A DNA stretch of 37,963 nucleotides. Origin: an uncultured Christensenella sp. (GTDB taxonomy: Bacteria > Bacillota > Clostridia > Christensenellales > Borkfalkiaceae). Position numbers and translations under genes: made by a program. Numbering within the stretch: position 1 is the first letter of the stretch; each line of letters opens with the position of its first letter. The notes under the pieces were generated by a model. The model searched no databases and had not been told where the DNA came from. It saw only the letters and a list, made by a program, of their open reading frames with translations. Shown here one piece after another: positions 13,896 to 22,546 of the stretch. The stretch spans positions 1-37,963 of the forward strand of contig CAJTVA010000009.1 in the NCBI GenBank assembly GCA_910579585.1. The letters run 5' to 3'.

Positions 13896-15413
13896 ATGAA
13901 AAACAATATTTACCGTTCCGCCGCACAAGTAACGGCGTTTTCCACCGTGGAAAAAGGACTCAGCTTTGTTTACAGGATAATCCTCACACGGATAATCGGT
14001 GCGGAAGGCATAGGAATTTATCAGATATGCCTTACCGTCTTTTCGGTGTTTTTAACCGTCGCGTCCAGCGGAATTCCCGTAACCGTATCCCGCCTTATGG
14101 CGAAGTCGAACGCCGTGCACGACGTTTCGGGCAAGCACGCCGCGGTGACGGCGGGCGTTTTATGTACGCTTGCGGTAACCGTGCCAATCGCCCTTATTTT
14201 ATTTTTCGGCAGAAACGTTTTCGGATTTTTATTCTCGGACGAGCGCTGTATTCCTATCTTCGTCATATTGTTGCCCGGGCTTATCATCACCTCGGTTTAC
14301 GCGGTTATCCGCGGCTCGTTCTGGGGCAACAAGCAGTTTCTGCCTTATTCCGTGATAGAACTCGTCGAGGACGCTATAATGGTCGCTTCGGGCGTATTTC
14401 TAATTTGGGGCTGCACCGACCCCGTAACGGGCGCAAGGAACGCGGTTTTCGCAGTTTTAATCTCCTATACGTTCTCGTTTATAGCCTCGCTCTTCTGGTA
14501 CTTCAAAAAAGGCGGCAAGTTCGTAAACCCCAAAAAACAGTTAAAGCCCCTCATCTCTGCGTCAACGCCCATAACGGCAATGCGCACCTCGACCTCTCTT
14601 TTAAACTCCGCTGTATCTATTCTTATGCCCGCGCTTTTAATAAGCGCCTGCGGATACAGCAACTCCGAAGCAATAAGTATCTACGGCGTTGCAATGGGTA
14701 TGGCTGTGCCTCTTCTTTTCACCCCGAACGCGCTAATCGGTTCGATTGCTGTCGTCGTCGCCCCCGAGCTTTCGGAAAATTACTATAAGAAGAAAGACAA
14801 AGCCGTCCGCCACGACGTAGAAAAGACGGTCAAAGCTTCGATATTCATTGCAACTATGCTTATTCCCGTCCTCTTCGTGCTAGGCCCCGCAATAAGCGAA
14901 TTTTTATTCGACAACGAGCTGTGCGGCGAGCTTGTTCGGAACTGCTCGTTCATCGTCCTGCCTCTTTGCATATCGATGATAACTAATACTGTTTTAAACA
15001 GTATGAACTGCGAAAAGCGCACCCTTTTGTACTTCTGCATCGGCGCGGCGGCAATGATAATTTCGGTACTGTTCTTAACGCGCTACCTCGGCATCTACTC
15101 GTACGGACTCGGGCTCGCACTCAGCCACATTATCTGCGCCACCCTCAATTTACGGCTTTTGAAAAAGAAATGCTCGGGAATCGCGTATATTAAATATACC
15201 CTGCACAGCATAATGATAGTAGTCGCGGCGAGCCTGTTCGGCTGGCTCTTGAACGGAATAATTTCCGCCTACCTCGCGCCCGTATGGCAGATTTTCATCT
15301 GCGGTCCGCTTATAGTCGCGTTCACGCTCGGCGCGCTATACTGTCTGGAAATGGTCTCTTCCCGCCCGTTCAAAAAGCTGTTTGCAAGAAAACAGAAAAG
15401 CCCAAAATCCTAA
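13896..15413 (+). CDS. spoVB: SpoVB-type oligosaccharide flippase (MOP superfamily)
   Basis: This is a 505-residue polytopic membrane protein with about 14 hydrophobic segments. It starts with NNIYRSAAQVTAFSTVEKGLSFVYRIILTRIIGAEGIGIYQ, the typical opening of SpoVB/YkvU/MurJ-like flippases. These move lipid-linked cell-wall precursors across the membrane; SpoVB acts during spore cortex formation. The C-terminal tail is basic. A TAGAAT -10-like box ends 7 nt before the ATG and there is no Shine-Dalgarno, so a leaderless start is possible. It is divergent from the LysM gene and ends at a strong terminator. Paralogues exist in most Clostridia, so the exact paralogue is less certain than the family. 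Confidence 0.88.
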   Translation: MKNNIYRSAAQVTAFSTVEKGLSFVYRIILTRIIGAEGIGIYQICLTVFSVFLTVASSGIPVTVSRLMAKSNAVHDVSGKHAAVTAGVLCTLAVTVPIALILFFGRNVFGFLFSDERCIPIFVILLPGLIITSVYAVIRGSFWGNKQFLPYSVIELVEDAIMVASGVFLIWGCTDPVTGARNAVFAVLISYTFSFIASLFWYFKKGGKFVNPKKQLKPLISASTPITAMRTSTSLLNSAVSILMPALLISACGYSNSEAISIYGVAMGMAVPLLFTPNALIGSIAVVVAPELSENYYKKKDKAVRHDVEKTVKASIFIATMLIPVLFVLGPAISEFLFDNELCGELVRNCSFIVLPLCISMITNTVLNSMNCEKRTLLYFCIGAAAMIISVLFLTRYLGIYSYGLGLALSHIICATLNLRLLKKKCSGIAYIKYTLHSIMIVVAASLFGWLLNGIISAYLAPVWQIFICGPLIVAFTLGALYCLEMVSSRPFKKLFARKQKSPKS

Positions 15414-15423
15414 AAAAACGTCA

Positions 15424-15461
15424 AAAGCCCGCCTGCGTTCGGGGGAACGCAGGCGGGCTTT
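15424..15461. terminator. Bidirectional terminator
   Basis: A perfect 17-bp stem (15424-15440 with 15445-15461) and a 4-nt loop lie between convergent spoVB and the TSUP gene. Confidence 0.9.
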
Positions 15462-15463
15462 AA

Positions 15464-15835
15464 TTATTTTTTCGCCGTCACCTTCACCGCAAACAGCCCC
15501 TTTACCGCCAAAACAATCAAAAACGCACCGAAAAGCTTCCTTAACACCACCGCAGGCAATAACACCGCCACAAGCCCGCCCAAAACCGAGGTAAGCACCG
15601 CAGGGATAATCACGCTCCACGCCCCGTCGGTCTTTAAAAGCCCGCTTTCTTTGTGCGCGTTCAAAGAAAAAGCCGCCATCGGCAGAAAAGCTATCAGATT
15701 CGTCGCCTGTGCAACGTGTTGCCCGACCCCCAAAATCACGGTCAGCGCGGGTATTAAAATTGTACCCCCGCCCATACCCATTCCACCGAGCATACCGGAG
15801 AAAAACCCCGCCGCAAGATACAGAAAAAAACTCAT
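15464..15835 (-). CDS. TSUP (TauE/SafE) permease, C-terminal half protein
   Basis: This encodes 123 residues with four hydrophobic segments. It opens with LAAGFFSGMLGGMGMGGGTILIPAL, the glycine-rich signature of TSUP-family exporters/importers of small organosulphur anions. The signature occurs once per half in full-length TSUP proteins (about 250 residues). It overlaps the preceding half gene by 4 nt (ATGA), so both halves are made together and probably pair in the membrane. The substrate is unknown. Confidence 0.85.
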   Translation of the reverse strand: MSFFLYLAAGFFSGMLGGMGMGGGTILIPALTVILGVGQHVAQATNLIAFLPMAAFSLNAHKESGLLKTDGAWSVIIPAVLTSVLGGLVAVLLPAVVLRKLFGAFLIVLAVKGLFAVKVTAKK

Positions 15836-16191
15836 ATCAACATTCTCACTCCCGCCGCCAACATCACGACTATAAACACCGCGTTTACAATAAATTCGGG
15901 CAACTTGTTTAAAAGAAACGCACCTATAAGCCCGCCCGCCACCGAGCCTATCGCCGCAGGTATAACCACCTCGGCTGAAAAATACCCGTTAAGGATATAA
16001 GTTATCGCACTTGCCGCACAAATGGGCGCAATTATCAGAATCGCTGTGGCGTGCGCATGCTTTTCCTCGTACCCCAGCATATTTTTTAAAAGCGGCACGA
16101 CCACCATTCCGCCGCCTCCGCCGAAAAGCCCGTTCACCGCGCCCGTTAAAAGCCCCGTAAATATTCCTTTGAAAGTTTTTTTGTTCAACAT
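15832..16191 (-). CDS. TSUP (TauE/SafE) permease, N-terminal half protein
   Basis: This encodes 119 residues from ATG 16191, with AAAGG 3-4 nt upstream; a TTG at 16242 would add 17 residues. The signature GLLTGAVNGLFGGGGGMVVVPLL is the TSUP motif, and three to four membrane segments follow. It is the first of two half-size TSUP genes. The permease is thus encoded as a two-gene heterodimer instead of one fused chain. Confidence 0.85.
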   Translation of the reverse strand: MLNKKTFKGIFTGLLTGAVNGLFGGGGGMVVVPLLKNMLGYEEKHAHATAILIIAPICAASAITYILNGYFSAEVVIPAAIGSVAGGLIGAFLLNKLPEFIVNAVFIVVMLAAGVRMLI

Positions 16192-16258
16192 CTCCCTTTC
16201 AGTTTTTGCAAAATTGCCAAAATAATGAATTTTTTCTTTCAATTCGCGTAATAAACGC

Positions 16259-16287
16259 TTGATTATAATCTTTGATTATATTAAAAT
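16259..16287 (+). promoter_or_regulatory. Promoter of the giant lipoprotein gene
   Basis: -35 TTGATT (16259-16264), 17-bp spacer, -10 TAAAAT (16282-16287). Confidence 0.65.
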
Positions 16288-16333
16288 GTAAAGGTACGAT
16301 AAAATGGGTTTTAATAAAAACCTTGGGAGTATT

Positions 16334-19300
16334 ATGGCTAAAAATTACTTTACTAAAAAAAGAAAATCTTTGATAGCTATGCTGTGCGCACTGTCCGTGA
16401 CCTGCACAGGGCTCGCCGCTGCGTGCGCCCCTAGCGACAATAACGACGACCCGACAAACGAAGTTACGGCAAAAGAGGACGTGCAGCTTTTAAAGAACGG
16501 CAACTTCGAGCATTTCGATATCCCCGACAAAGCTATTCACCTCATAAAGAACGTAAACAGCTGGTCTCTCGGCGGCGACACCTCCGTCAAGTCGGGAATT
16601 ATCGGCACGTCGAAAACCGATTGGGACAAGCTTACCGCAGACGACCTTGCGGAAAAGCTTGACTTTAACAACGACCTTACGACAGATAACGAGGAATACG
16701 TCAACTACAACTCGATGCGCTCGCGCGACCTCCTCTACAAGGATAACGGCGCGGCTATGCTCGCAACCGACGACGTCAAAGATACCTACTGGCTCACTGA
16801 TATCGGCTACGAAAATTACTTCGGTATTACCGGCAACGATGACGACGGCTACAAAATAGGCGAAACCGTCGTTTATAAGAACGCGGACGACGGCGAGTAC
16901 TATCTCGACCCCGATTTCGTAAATTCGGTCAGAAAGCAAATGATTTCCAACCCCGGCACTCACTGGGGCGACTTCGAAGAAAAGGACGGCAAGACTTATT
17001 ACGGCGAAAAGCAGGTCTACGCCGACGAAGCCGGTCGTTACTACTTCGACGAAAGCCTGAAAGAAAACGCCGTCGGCAACGTCTTAATGATACACAACTC
17101 GCCCACCGACACGAAGAACAACAACGGGCTTCACCAGTACTACACTTCTACTACGGTAACGTTGGAAGCGCAGACTTCGGCTGAAATTTCCCTTTGGGTA
17201 AAGACTTCGGATTTAAGGTTCGACCACGGCACGCTTGCCAACGAAAACGAAATCGACCTCGGCGCGTATATCGAAGTTATCCAGACCGTTGCGGGAACTA
17301 CGGTCGACGACTTCCAGATAAAAGCGATTAACACCGAAAAGATACTTGCGGGCGCAACCGATACCACGCTTAAAGAAAACAACGGCTGGATACAGTATAC
17401 GGTCTACGTCAACGCGTGCGACTTCGCAAACACCACCGTTCAGCTCCGTTTGGGCTTAGGCAGTTCCGAAAACAACGAAAAAGTTACGGGCTATGCGTTC
17501 TTCGACGACGTGCAGATAACCAAATACCGCGACCTCGAAGCTACGGATACGGACTGCACTTATAACGCAAACAAACAGACTATTATCGACAATAATACGT
17601 CGTGCAACCTCACTTCGGAAGAGGATGCGAAGATTTTCTACGCAGATAAAGCGGGTTCCGACAACCGTCACGCATACGACTTCCACTACCTTATCGACCT
17701 CGCTTCCGAAAACGGCGTCGAAGGTTCGTACAACAAGTACGATTTCGGTAAAAACGTATCTGCGGGTCTTACGACAGAAACCGACTCCCACGGCGTTGAA
17801 TACTCGGCAGCCGAAAGCATTGCAAACGGCGTCATCTCTTCAAGTATCGGCACCAAAACTCAGGGCACCCTGAAACTTCCCAAAGACGTTAAGTCCCGCC
17901 CCACTTCCAACGACGTTATCGGCGCATACGCTTTGAACTACGCTTTCAAAAGCTCGGACTTCAACGGCACTGATTATTCCAAAGTTCTGAACGAAGGGCT
18001 TAAAGGCGTGAATAAACTTCCCGCCGCTGACGGCAATATGCTCGTCACATTCTCCGCTTGGGGCGCGCCCTACACCTCGACCATAAGCGACGCCTCGACG
18101 TTCTCGCTCGATAAAGACGGTTACCTCCTCGTATCGTTCTGGGTCAAGACCTCCGATATGGACGGCGGCACCGCCGCGACGGTTAAAATTTACGAACTCG
18201 ACAAGGAAACCAACCTGCCCGACGAAGACAGCGCGCAGACCCTTACCCTCGACACTACGGATATGACGACCGACTTCGAGGACGAAAAGGATATTTATAA
18301 CGGCTGGGTACAGTGCTTCTTCTTCGTCAAGAACGAAACGAAAGACGCAAAGCAGTTCCACATAGATTTCTCGTTCGGTAACACGGCTATAACCACCGCA
18401 ACTTCTTTCGAAGGCGGCTGGGCGGCTCTGGCGAATATGCGCACCCTCGAAATCAACGAGGACGTTTACAACCTCGCTTCGGCAGGCAACAACACCGCGC
18501 TGTTCTCGTTCAGCAAGAACGCGGACGACGACGAAGGCACTCCTTTCGATAAAGCAACGGGCACTTCCAATATTAAAGAAGAAGTCGCGGTTCCCGACAG
18601 CTACACGGGCAGAAACGGAACGGGCGTTTCGGGCACGCTTGTATCGGGCAACCTGACCGCAGGTCTTATAAACAAAGACTATATCGACGGTTACGCAAAC
18701 GGCTCTTCCATTCTTACGAGCTTCGCAAACGGCACCGCGAACTGGGAAAACGCTTTCGGCAACAAGTGCTATCAGCCCCTTATAATTATCAATAATTTAA
18801 GGGAATACGCCGAAAAAGCAACGGCTAACGAAACGAATTTCAAAAACTATTGGGTTAAGGAAGGCGACAACTATGTCAAAGTCGCTTCGGACGCAACGTT
18901 CAGCGAAGACGAAACTTACTACTCTTTATCTAAAGTTTCCAATTACGGCTTTATCGGCGAAAGCAAAACCGTAGCAGCCAACACCCGCGAAGTGATAAGT
19001 ACCCGCGTTAAGGTTACGGGCAACGCGAAAGCGTATATCTACCTCGTCGACAGCGAAACGAACGAAATTCTTAACTACGCCACCCCCGCTTATACTTTCT
19101 GGTATGACGAAGAGGGCAACGTTCTCGACGAAGAATTCGACGAAGACTGGACGACCGCAAAGCACCGCGAACACGTCGTTTACACCTTGCGCGACGACGG
19201 GCTTTACGACGGCAAAGACGGCAAAGTCTACGCAAACCTGCACAACCTTGTAAAGACTTATAAGGCAAGTAAGTACGAGCATAACGACTTCTTCGCAAAA

Positions 19301-20593
19301 GTCGGCGACGAATACGTTGCGGTTTCGTTCGACGATTTGAAAGACGGCGAAACTTATTACAGCGATAAAAACGGCACGGTTGCAGACCATTATCTTTGCA
19401 ATTCGGACGGCACCGACGTTTACGAATATAAAGACGGCAATTACTTCTATATTGAAAACCACAAAACGACGACCGAAGTCAACAACTTCGAAGAAACTTA
19501 CGCAAGATACAAAAACCCCGATATCGACGAGAGACTTTACGTCGAAGTCACCAAAGCCGATTGCGACAAGTACGGCGATAGTAACGGCTGGGTAACGGTA
19601 AACTTCGTAATTGCAACCGGCAGCGAATCGAAAGGCTACCGTTTAGAGCTTTGGAGCGGCGAACGCAACAAAACGGGAGTCGACGCAAGCGACAATTATC
19701 TTACGGGCGCAGTTGCGTTCGATTACAGCTTCGCGACAGTCAGCGATACCCGCCTTGCGGCTTACGAAGCAGAGATAATTCAGGCTTACCACAATTTACT
19801 TCTTTCCAAGAACGACGCAAGCCTGTTTGAAGGAATTTCTTCGGGAACCAAGGAAAACGTCGCTTCCTACGAAAAAGCGATTGCAGACCTCGTTGCGGCA
19901 GGCAAGCTTACGGAAGCGGAAGTCAAAGCCGTTAAGGACACTTACAACGCAAGCTACTACTCCTACACGCTTTACGACTCCGCGTCGTACGTTCCTTTCA
20001 ACGTGAACACCGCCGCAGACGGCGAAACGGGTTATAACTACGACCCCTCGCTCTTCAACGAACAGCTCGCTTACCTCACTTACAACGACGAAAGCCGCAA
20101 TGAAATGAACGTATTCGTAGATTACACCGCAGTTGACCAGGATATCTCTATGAACACCTCCGACGGCGATGACGACGAAGAGGAAGAAAAACCCGCAAAC
20201 TCCGCAGAGCTTGGGCTGTATATCTCCTCGATAGTACTCGTCGTAGTGCTTCTCATCACTCTCGTTTCGATTCTTGTAACGCAGTACGTTAAGAAGAGAA
20301 GAAAAGCAAAGGGCACCAAAAACTCCGAGAAGAACGTCTACCGCAAGCGCGACAGATACGTCAAGAAGCTTCACCTTGTAAAAGACGAACTTGTTGACCC
20401 CGAAGCTCCCACAGAGGAGCCCGCAGAGTCCGCTTCCGCGGAAGAACCCGTTGAAGAGTCTACGGATGCTCCCGCACCAGAAGCTCCCGCGGAAGAGTCC
20501 GCAGAGCCCGCCACCGAGGCGGCTCCCGAAGTTGAAGACGCTCCCGCAGAGCCCTCTCCTACTGACGACGGCTCCGACGAAAACAAAGAATAA
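16334..20593 (+). CDS. Giant surface lipoprotein with three CBM-like domains and C-terminal membrane segment
   Basis: This encodes 1419 residues from ATG 16334, preceded by GGGAG; an ATG at 16304 is less likely. A basic signal peptide ends in the lipobox LAAAC with Cys31. Three long regions share a jelly-roll style seen in carbohydrate-binding modules: strands with SLWVKTSD or SFWVKTSD, a NGWIQYTV/NGWVQCFF/NGWVTVNF strand, then a final strand with an FDD or FDY. Between them lie tyrosine-rich short units (YYLDPDF, YYFDES, YYSDKNG) like wall-binding repeats. Near the C-terminus come an acidic linker, one transmembrane helix (about 1293-1317), a basic stop-transfer sequence and a cytoplasmic tail rich in Pro, Glu, Ala and Ser. 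It would thus be held in the membrane at both ends. Binding of polysaccharide is inferred; no enzyme motif is seen. Confidence 0.85.
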   Translation: MAKNYFTKKRKSLIAMLCALSVTCTGLAAACAPSDNNDDPTNEVTAKEDVQLLKNGNFEHFDIPDKAIHLIKNVNSWSLGGDTSVKSGIIGTSKTDWDKLTADDLAEKLDFNNDLTTDNEEYVNYNSMRSRDLLYKDNGAAMLATDDVKDTYWLTDIGYENYFGITGNDDDGYKIGETVVYKNADDGEYYLDPDFVNSVRKQMISNPGTHWGDFEEKDGKTYYGEKQVYADEAGRYYFDESLKENAVGNVLMIHNSPTDTKNNNGLHQYYTSTTVTLEAQTSAEISLWVKTSDLRFDHGTLANENEIDLGAYIEVIQTVAGTTVDDFQIKAINTEKILAGATDTTLKENNGWIQYTVYVNACDFANTTVQLRLGLGSSENNEKVTGYAFFDDVQITKYRDLEATDTDCTYNANKQTIIDNNTSCNLTSEEDAKIFYADKAGSDNRHAYDFHYLIDLASENGVEGSYNKYDFGKNVSAGLTTETDSHGVEYSAAESIANGVISSSIGTKTQGTLKLPKDVKSRPTSNDVIGAYALNYAFKSSDFNGTDYSKVLNEGLKGVNKLPAADGNMLVTFSAWGAPYTSTISDASTFSLDKDGYLLVSFWVKTSDMDGGTAATVKIYELDKETNLPDEDSAQTLTLDTTDMTTDFEDEKDIYNGWVQCFFFVKNETKDAKQFHIDFSFGNTAITTATSFEGGWAALANMRTLEINEDVYNLASAGNNTALFSFSKNADDDEGTPFDKATGTSNIKEEVAVPDSYTGRNGTGVSGTLVSGNLTAGLINKDYIDGYANGSSILTSFANGTANWENAFGNKCYQPLIIINNLREYAEKATANETNFKNYWVKEGDNYVKVASDATFSEDETYYSLSKVSNYGFIGESKTVAANTREVISTRVKVTGNAKAYIYLVDSETNEILNYATPAYTFWYDEEGNVLDEEFDEDWTTAKHREHVVYTLRDDGLYDGKDGKVYANLHNLVKTYKASKYEHNDFFAKVGDEYVAVSFDDLKDGETYYSDKNGTVADHYLCNSDGTDVYEYKDGNYFYIENHKTTTEVNNFEETYARYKNPDIDERLYVEVTKADCDKYGDSNGWVTVNFVIATGSESKGYRLELWSGERNKTGVDASDNYLTGAVAFDYSFATVSDTRLAAYEAEIIQAYHNLLLSKNDASLFEGISSGTKENVASYEKAIADLVAAGKLTEAEVKAVKDTYNASYYSYTLYDSASYVPFNVNTAADGETGYNYDPSLFNEQLAYLTYNDESRNEMNVFVDYTAVDQDISMNTSDGDDDEEEEKPANSAELGLYISSIVLVVVLLITLVSILVTQYVKKRRKAKGTKNSEKNVYRKRDRYVKKLHLVKDELVDPEAPTEEPAESASAEEPVEESTDAPAPEAPAEESAEPATEAAPEVEDAPAEPSPTDDGSDENKE

Positions 20594-20606
20594 TCAAACG
20601 AAAAAA

Positions 20607-20651
20607 GCCGCCGCGAAATTACCGTAGTTTCTTAGTAAATCTTGCGGCGGC
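20607..20651 (+). other. GC-rich hairpin after the lipoprotein gene
   Basis: Arms gccgccgc and gcggcggc enclose a 29-nt loop; there is no T-run afterwards. It could be a transcript 3' end stabiliser ahead of the terminator at 20670. Confidence 0.5.
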
Positions 20652-20669
20652 TACAAATAAAAGAAATTC

Positions 20670-20697
20670 AGGCATAGCAGTTAAGCTATGCCTTTTC
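20670..20697 (+). terminator. Rho-independent terminator
   Basis: Stem aggcatagc/gctatgcct followed by TTTT. The rest of the gap to 20780 shows nothing else. Confidence 0.75.
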
Positions 20698-20779
20698 TCT
20701 TATTTTTCTTCGTGAACAAACTCGGCTACTTTTAGCTTAGTGAGATATAGACATGTTTTTTACGCATTAAATTAATCAG

Positions 20780-20808
20780 TTGTGCTTCTTTCGCTTTTAT
20801 GATATAAT
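20780..20808 (+). promoter_or_regulatory. Promoter of the monooxygenase-like gene
   Basis: -35 TTGTGC (20780-20785), 17-bp spacer, -10 TATAAT (20803-20808). Confidence 0.65.
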
Positions 20809-20845
20809 TACCGAATTATTAACAGTAATTTAGCGAGGAAACATA

Positions 20846-21136
20846 ATGAGTATCGTCATCAATATTTACTACACGGGAAAAGACCGTAATGCAAGAAAGT
20901 TTGCCGAAGAAATGATTTCAAAAGGAATTGTAGATAAAATACGTGCGGAAAGCGGAAATGAAAGGTATGAGTACTTTTTCCCGATGGACAACCCAGAAAC
21001 GGTGTTGCTTATAGACTCTTGGAAAAGTCAGGAGGCACTCGATTTTCATCACAAAACAGAAATGATGACCGAAATAGCAGAATTGCGTAAAAAATACCAT
21101 TTGACAATGAAAGTCGAAAAATTTTCAAAAATATGA
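20846..21136 (+). CDS. Antibiotic biosynthesis monooxygenase (ABM)-like small protein
   Basis: This 96-residue protein has the ferredoxin-like ABM/YgiN layout. There is an N-terminal strand (SIVINIYYTGK), a long helix (ARKFAEEMISKGIVDKIRAE), a strand with ERYEYFFPMDNPETVLLIDSW, a helix with FHHKTEMM and a final strand (LTMKVEKFSK). Family members are dimeric, cofactor-free quinol or heme-related monooxygenases, or simply unknown stress proteins. GAGG lies 6 nt before the ATG. It is a single-gene transcript with its own promoter and terminator. Confidence 0.78.
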   Translation: MSIVINIYYTGKDRNARKFAEEMISKGIVDKIRAESGNERYEYFFPMDNPETVLLIDSWKSQEALDFHHKTEMMTEIAELRKKYHLTMKVEKFSKI

Positions 21137-21175
21137 TTAAGTAAATTTCAATTTTTTTCTAATAACGTGCAGTTA

Positions 21176-21206
21176 AAAGCTCTCAAACAAAATGTTTGAG
21201 AGCTTT
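21176..21206 (+). terminator. Terminator of the ABM-like gene
   Basis: Stem aaagctctcaaac/gtttgagagcttt with a 5-nt loop and a short T-rich tail. It is palindromic, so it may also serve the convergent methyltransferase gene. Confidence 0.8.
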
Positions 21207-21286
21207 CTGTCATCACTTAAAAGTGCAATTCTATAAAATTAATTCCCCATCGGAAGTGCGCTTTTCGCGGCGGCTTTGATTTTGTA

Positions 21287-22546
21287 TTAAATTCTAAGCC
21301 CTTTCGGCAAGTGATTTTTTGCAGTGCCGTTCACGACCTTGCACCACCCCAAAGGATAGCCTTTAATCGTAACCACCCTCCAACCGTTCGGCGCGGCGCA
21401 GTCGAACGTAAGCCCGCGCAGATACCCCAGCGCGGTTTTATCGTCCACCTTGACGCCCGTCACCTCTTCGGGTCTTAAACACATTGCAAGCGCGTGCGCG
21501 GGTTCGAAGCGACCGTTTTTGTATTCACCCAACTTCACGCCCGCCTTCAGTTCGGCAGGGAAATTATCGACAAGCGAATAAAGGCTTTCACCAAGCTTTA
21601 CTACGTTTTTAAAACCTGTCGGATTTACGCCGAAATCTTGCAAATTCAGCTCGTTTTTACGCTGTTTTTCCGTGAAAATTTGGTGAAAATCTTCGGCGCG
21701 CCCGCCCTCGGGCTTATCGAAAACCGCGTAAAAATGCCCTTCGCCCCGTACCCTGTGCGGCAAAAGCTTTTTCGTTTCGGTTAATTTATATTCGGGGTGA
21801 AGCTTTAAAAAATTCTCTATCTGCCGCTCGTCCTCTTCGGGTGAAAACGTACAGGTCGAATAAACCATTCTCCCGCCGCCAGCAAGCATTTCGTGTGCGC
21901 TTTCAAGTATTTTAGCCTGTCTTGCGGCACAGGACAGCACGTTTTTTAAGCTCCATTCCCGCACCGCCGATTCTTCTTTTTTGAACATTCCCTCGCCAGA
22001 GCAAGGCGCGTCAACGAGAATCTTGTCGAAATAGTTTTTATAATACCGCGCCAAATTTTCCGGGCTTTGGCAAGTGACGGCAACGTTTCTTGCGCCCATT
22101 CTTTCTACGTTGCTTTTTAAAACCGTGTAGCGCCTGAAATCGATTTCGTTAGCAACTAAAATGCCATTACCCCCCATATATGCCGCAATTTGTGTGGTTT
22201 TACCACCCGGTGCAGCGCACAGGTCCAGTACGCGCTCCCCTGCCTTTACTTCAAGCTTGGGCACGGCGGACATAGCCGACGGCTCTTGCACGTAATAAAG
22301 CCCCGCCGCGTGGAAAACCGTCTTGCCAATACCCTCGCCGTTTGCGTAAAAGCCGCAACGTTCCCACTCCACCGCGCCGTCCGTCGCGACGGGCGCAAGC
22401 TTTAAAAACTCCTCGGGCGCAATTTTAAGGGCGTTTACCCGCACGCCCTTTTCAGCGGGGCGGTCGTAGCTTTTTATGAAAGCTTCATATTCGCCGACGA
22501 GCTCGCCCCTCATTCTTTCCAGAAATTCTTCGGGCAGGTTAATCAT
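21287..22546 (-). CDS. RsmF/YebU-like rRNA cytosine-C5 methyltransferase
   Basis: This 419-residue SAM-dependent enzyme methylates cytosine in 16S rRNA (exact site unknown). The SAM loop is DLCAAPGGKTTQ (108-119). Two catalytic cysteines are present: Cys182 in DAPCSGEGMF, which helps product release, and Cys232 in STCTFSPEED, the nucleophile. The N-terminal RVNALK block and a C-terminal RsmF-type extension (from about 290, with GYLRGLTFD and a GYPLGWCKVVNG end) suit the RsmF group of Gram-positives. It overlaps the exonuclease gene by 8 nt, so the two are co-expressed. Confidence 0.93.
   Translation of the reverse strand: MINLPEEFLERMRGELVGEYEAFIKSYDRPAEKGVRVNALKIAPEEFLKLAPVATDGAVEWERCGFYANGEGIGKTVFHAAGLYYVQEPSAMSAVPKLEVKAGERVLDLCAAPGGKTTQIAAYMGGNGILVANEIDFRRYTVLKSNVERMGARNVAVTCQSPENLARYYKNYFDKILVDAPCSGEGMFKKEESAVREWSLKNVLSCAARQAKILESAHEMLAGGGRMVYSTCTFSPEEDERQIENFLKLHPEYKLTETKKLLPHRVRGEGHFYAVFDKPEGGRAEDFHQIFTEKQRKNELNLQDFGVNPTGFKNVVKLGESLYSLVDNFPAELKAGVKLGEYKNGRFEPAHALAMCLRPEEVTGVKVDDKTALGYLRGLTFDCAAPNGWRVVTIKGYPLGWCKVVNGTAKNHLPKGLRI

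Noticed and set aside
14027..14788. 253-codon plus-strand frame inside spoVB
   Set aside because: It is a very Arg-rich out-of-frame shadow of spoVB. The spoVB frame has clear membrane helices and family similarity.
17840..20374. Several long minus-strand frames antisense to the giant lipoprotein
   Set aside because: They are Val/Arg-rich translations typical of the antisense of a GC-skewed Asp/Tyr/Asn-rich gene; none has a start signal.
22165..22195. Fourth copy of the pyr-operon repeat (CCCCCATATATGCC match)
   Set aside because: It lies inside the coding sequence for a conserved loop of the rRNA methyltransferase, and the match stops after 14 bases, so chance similarity is more likely.
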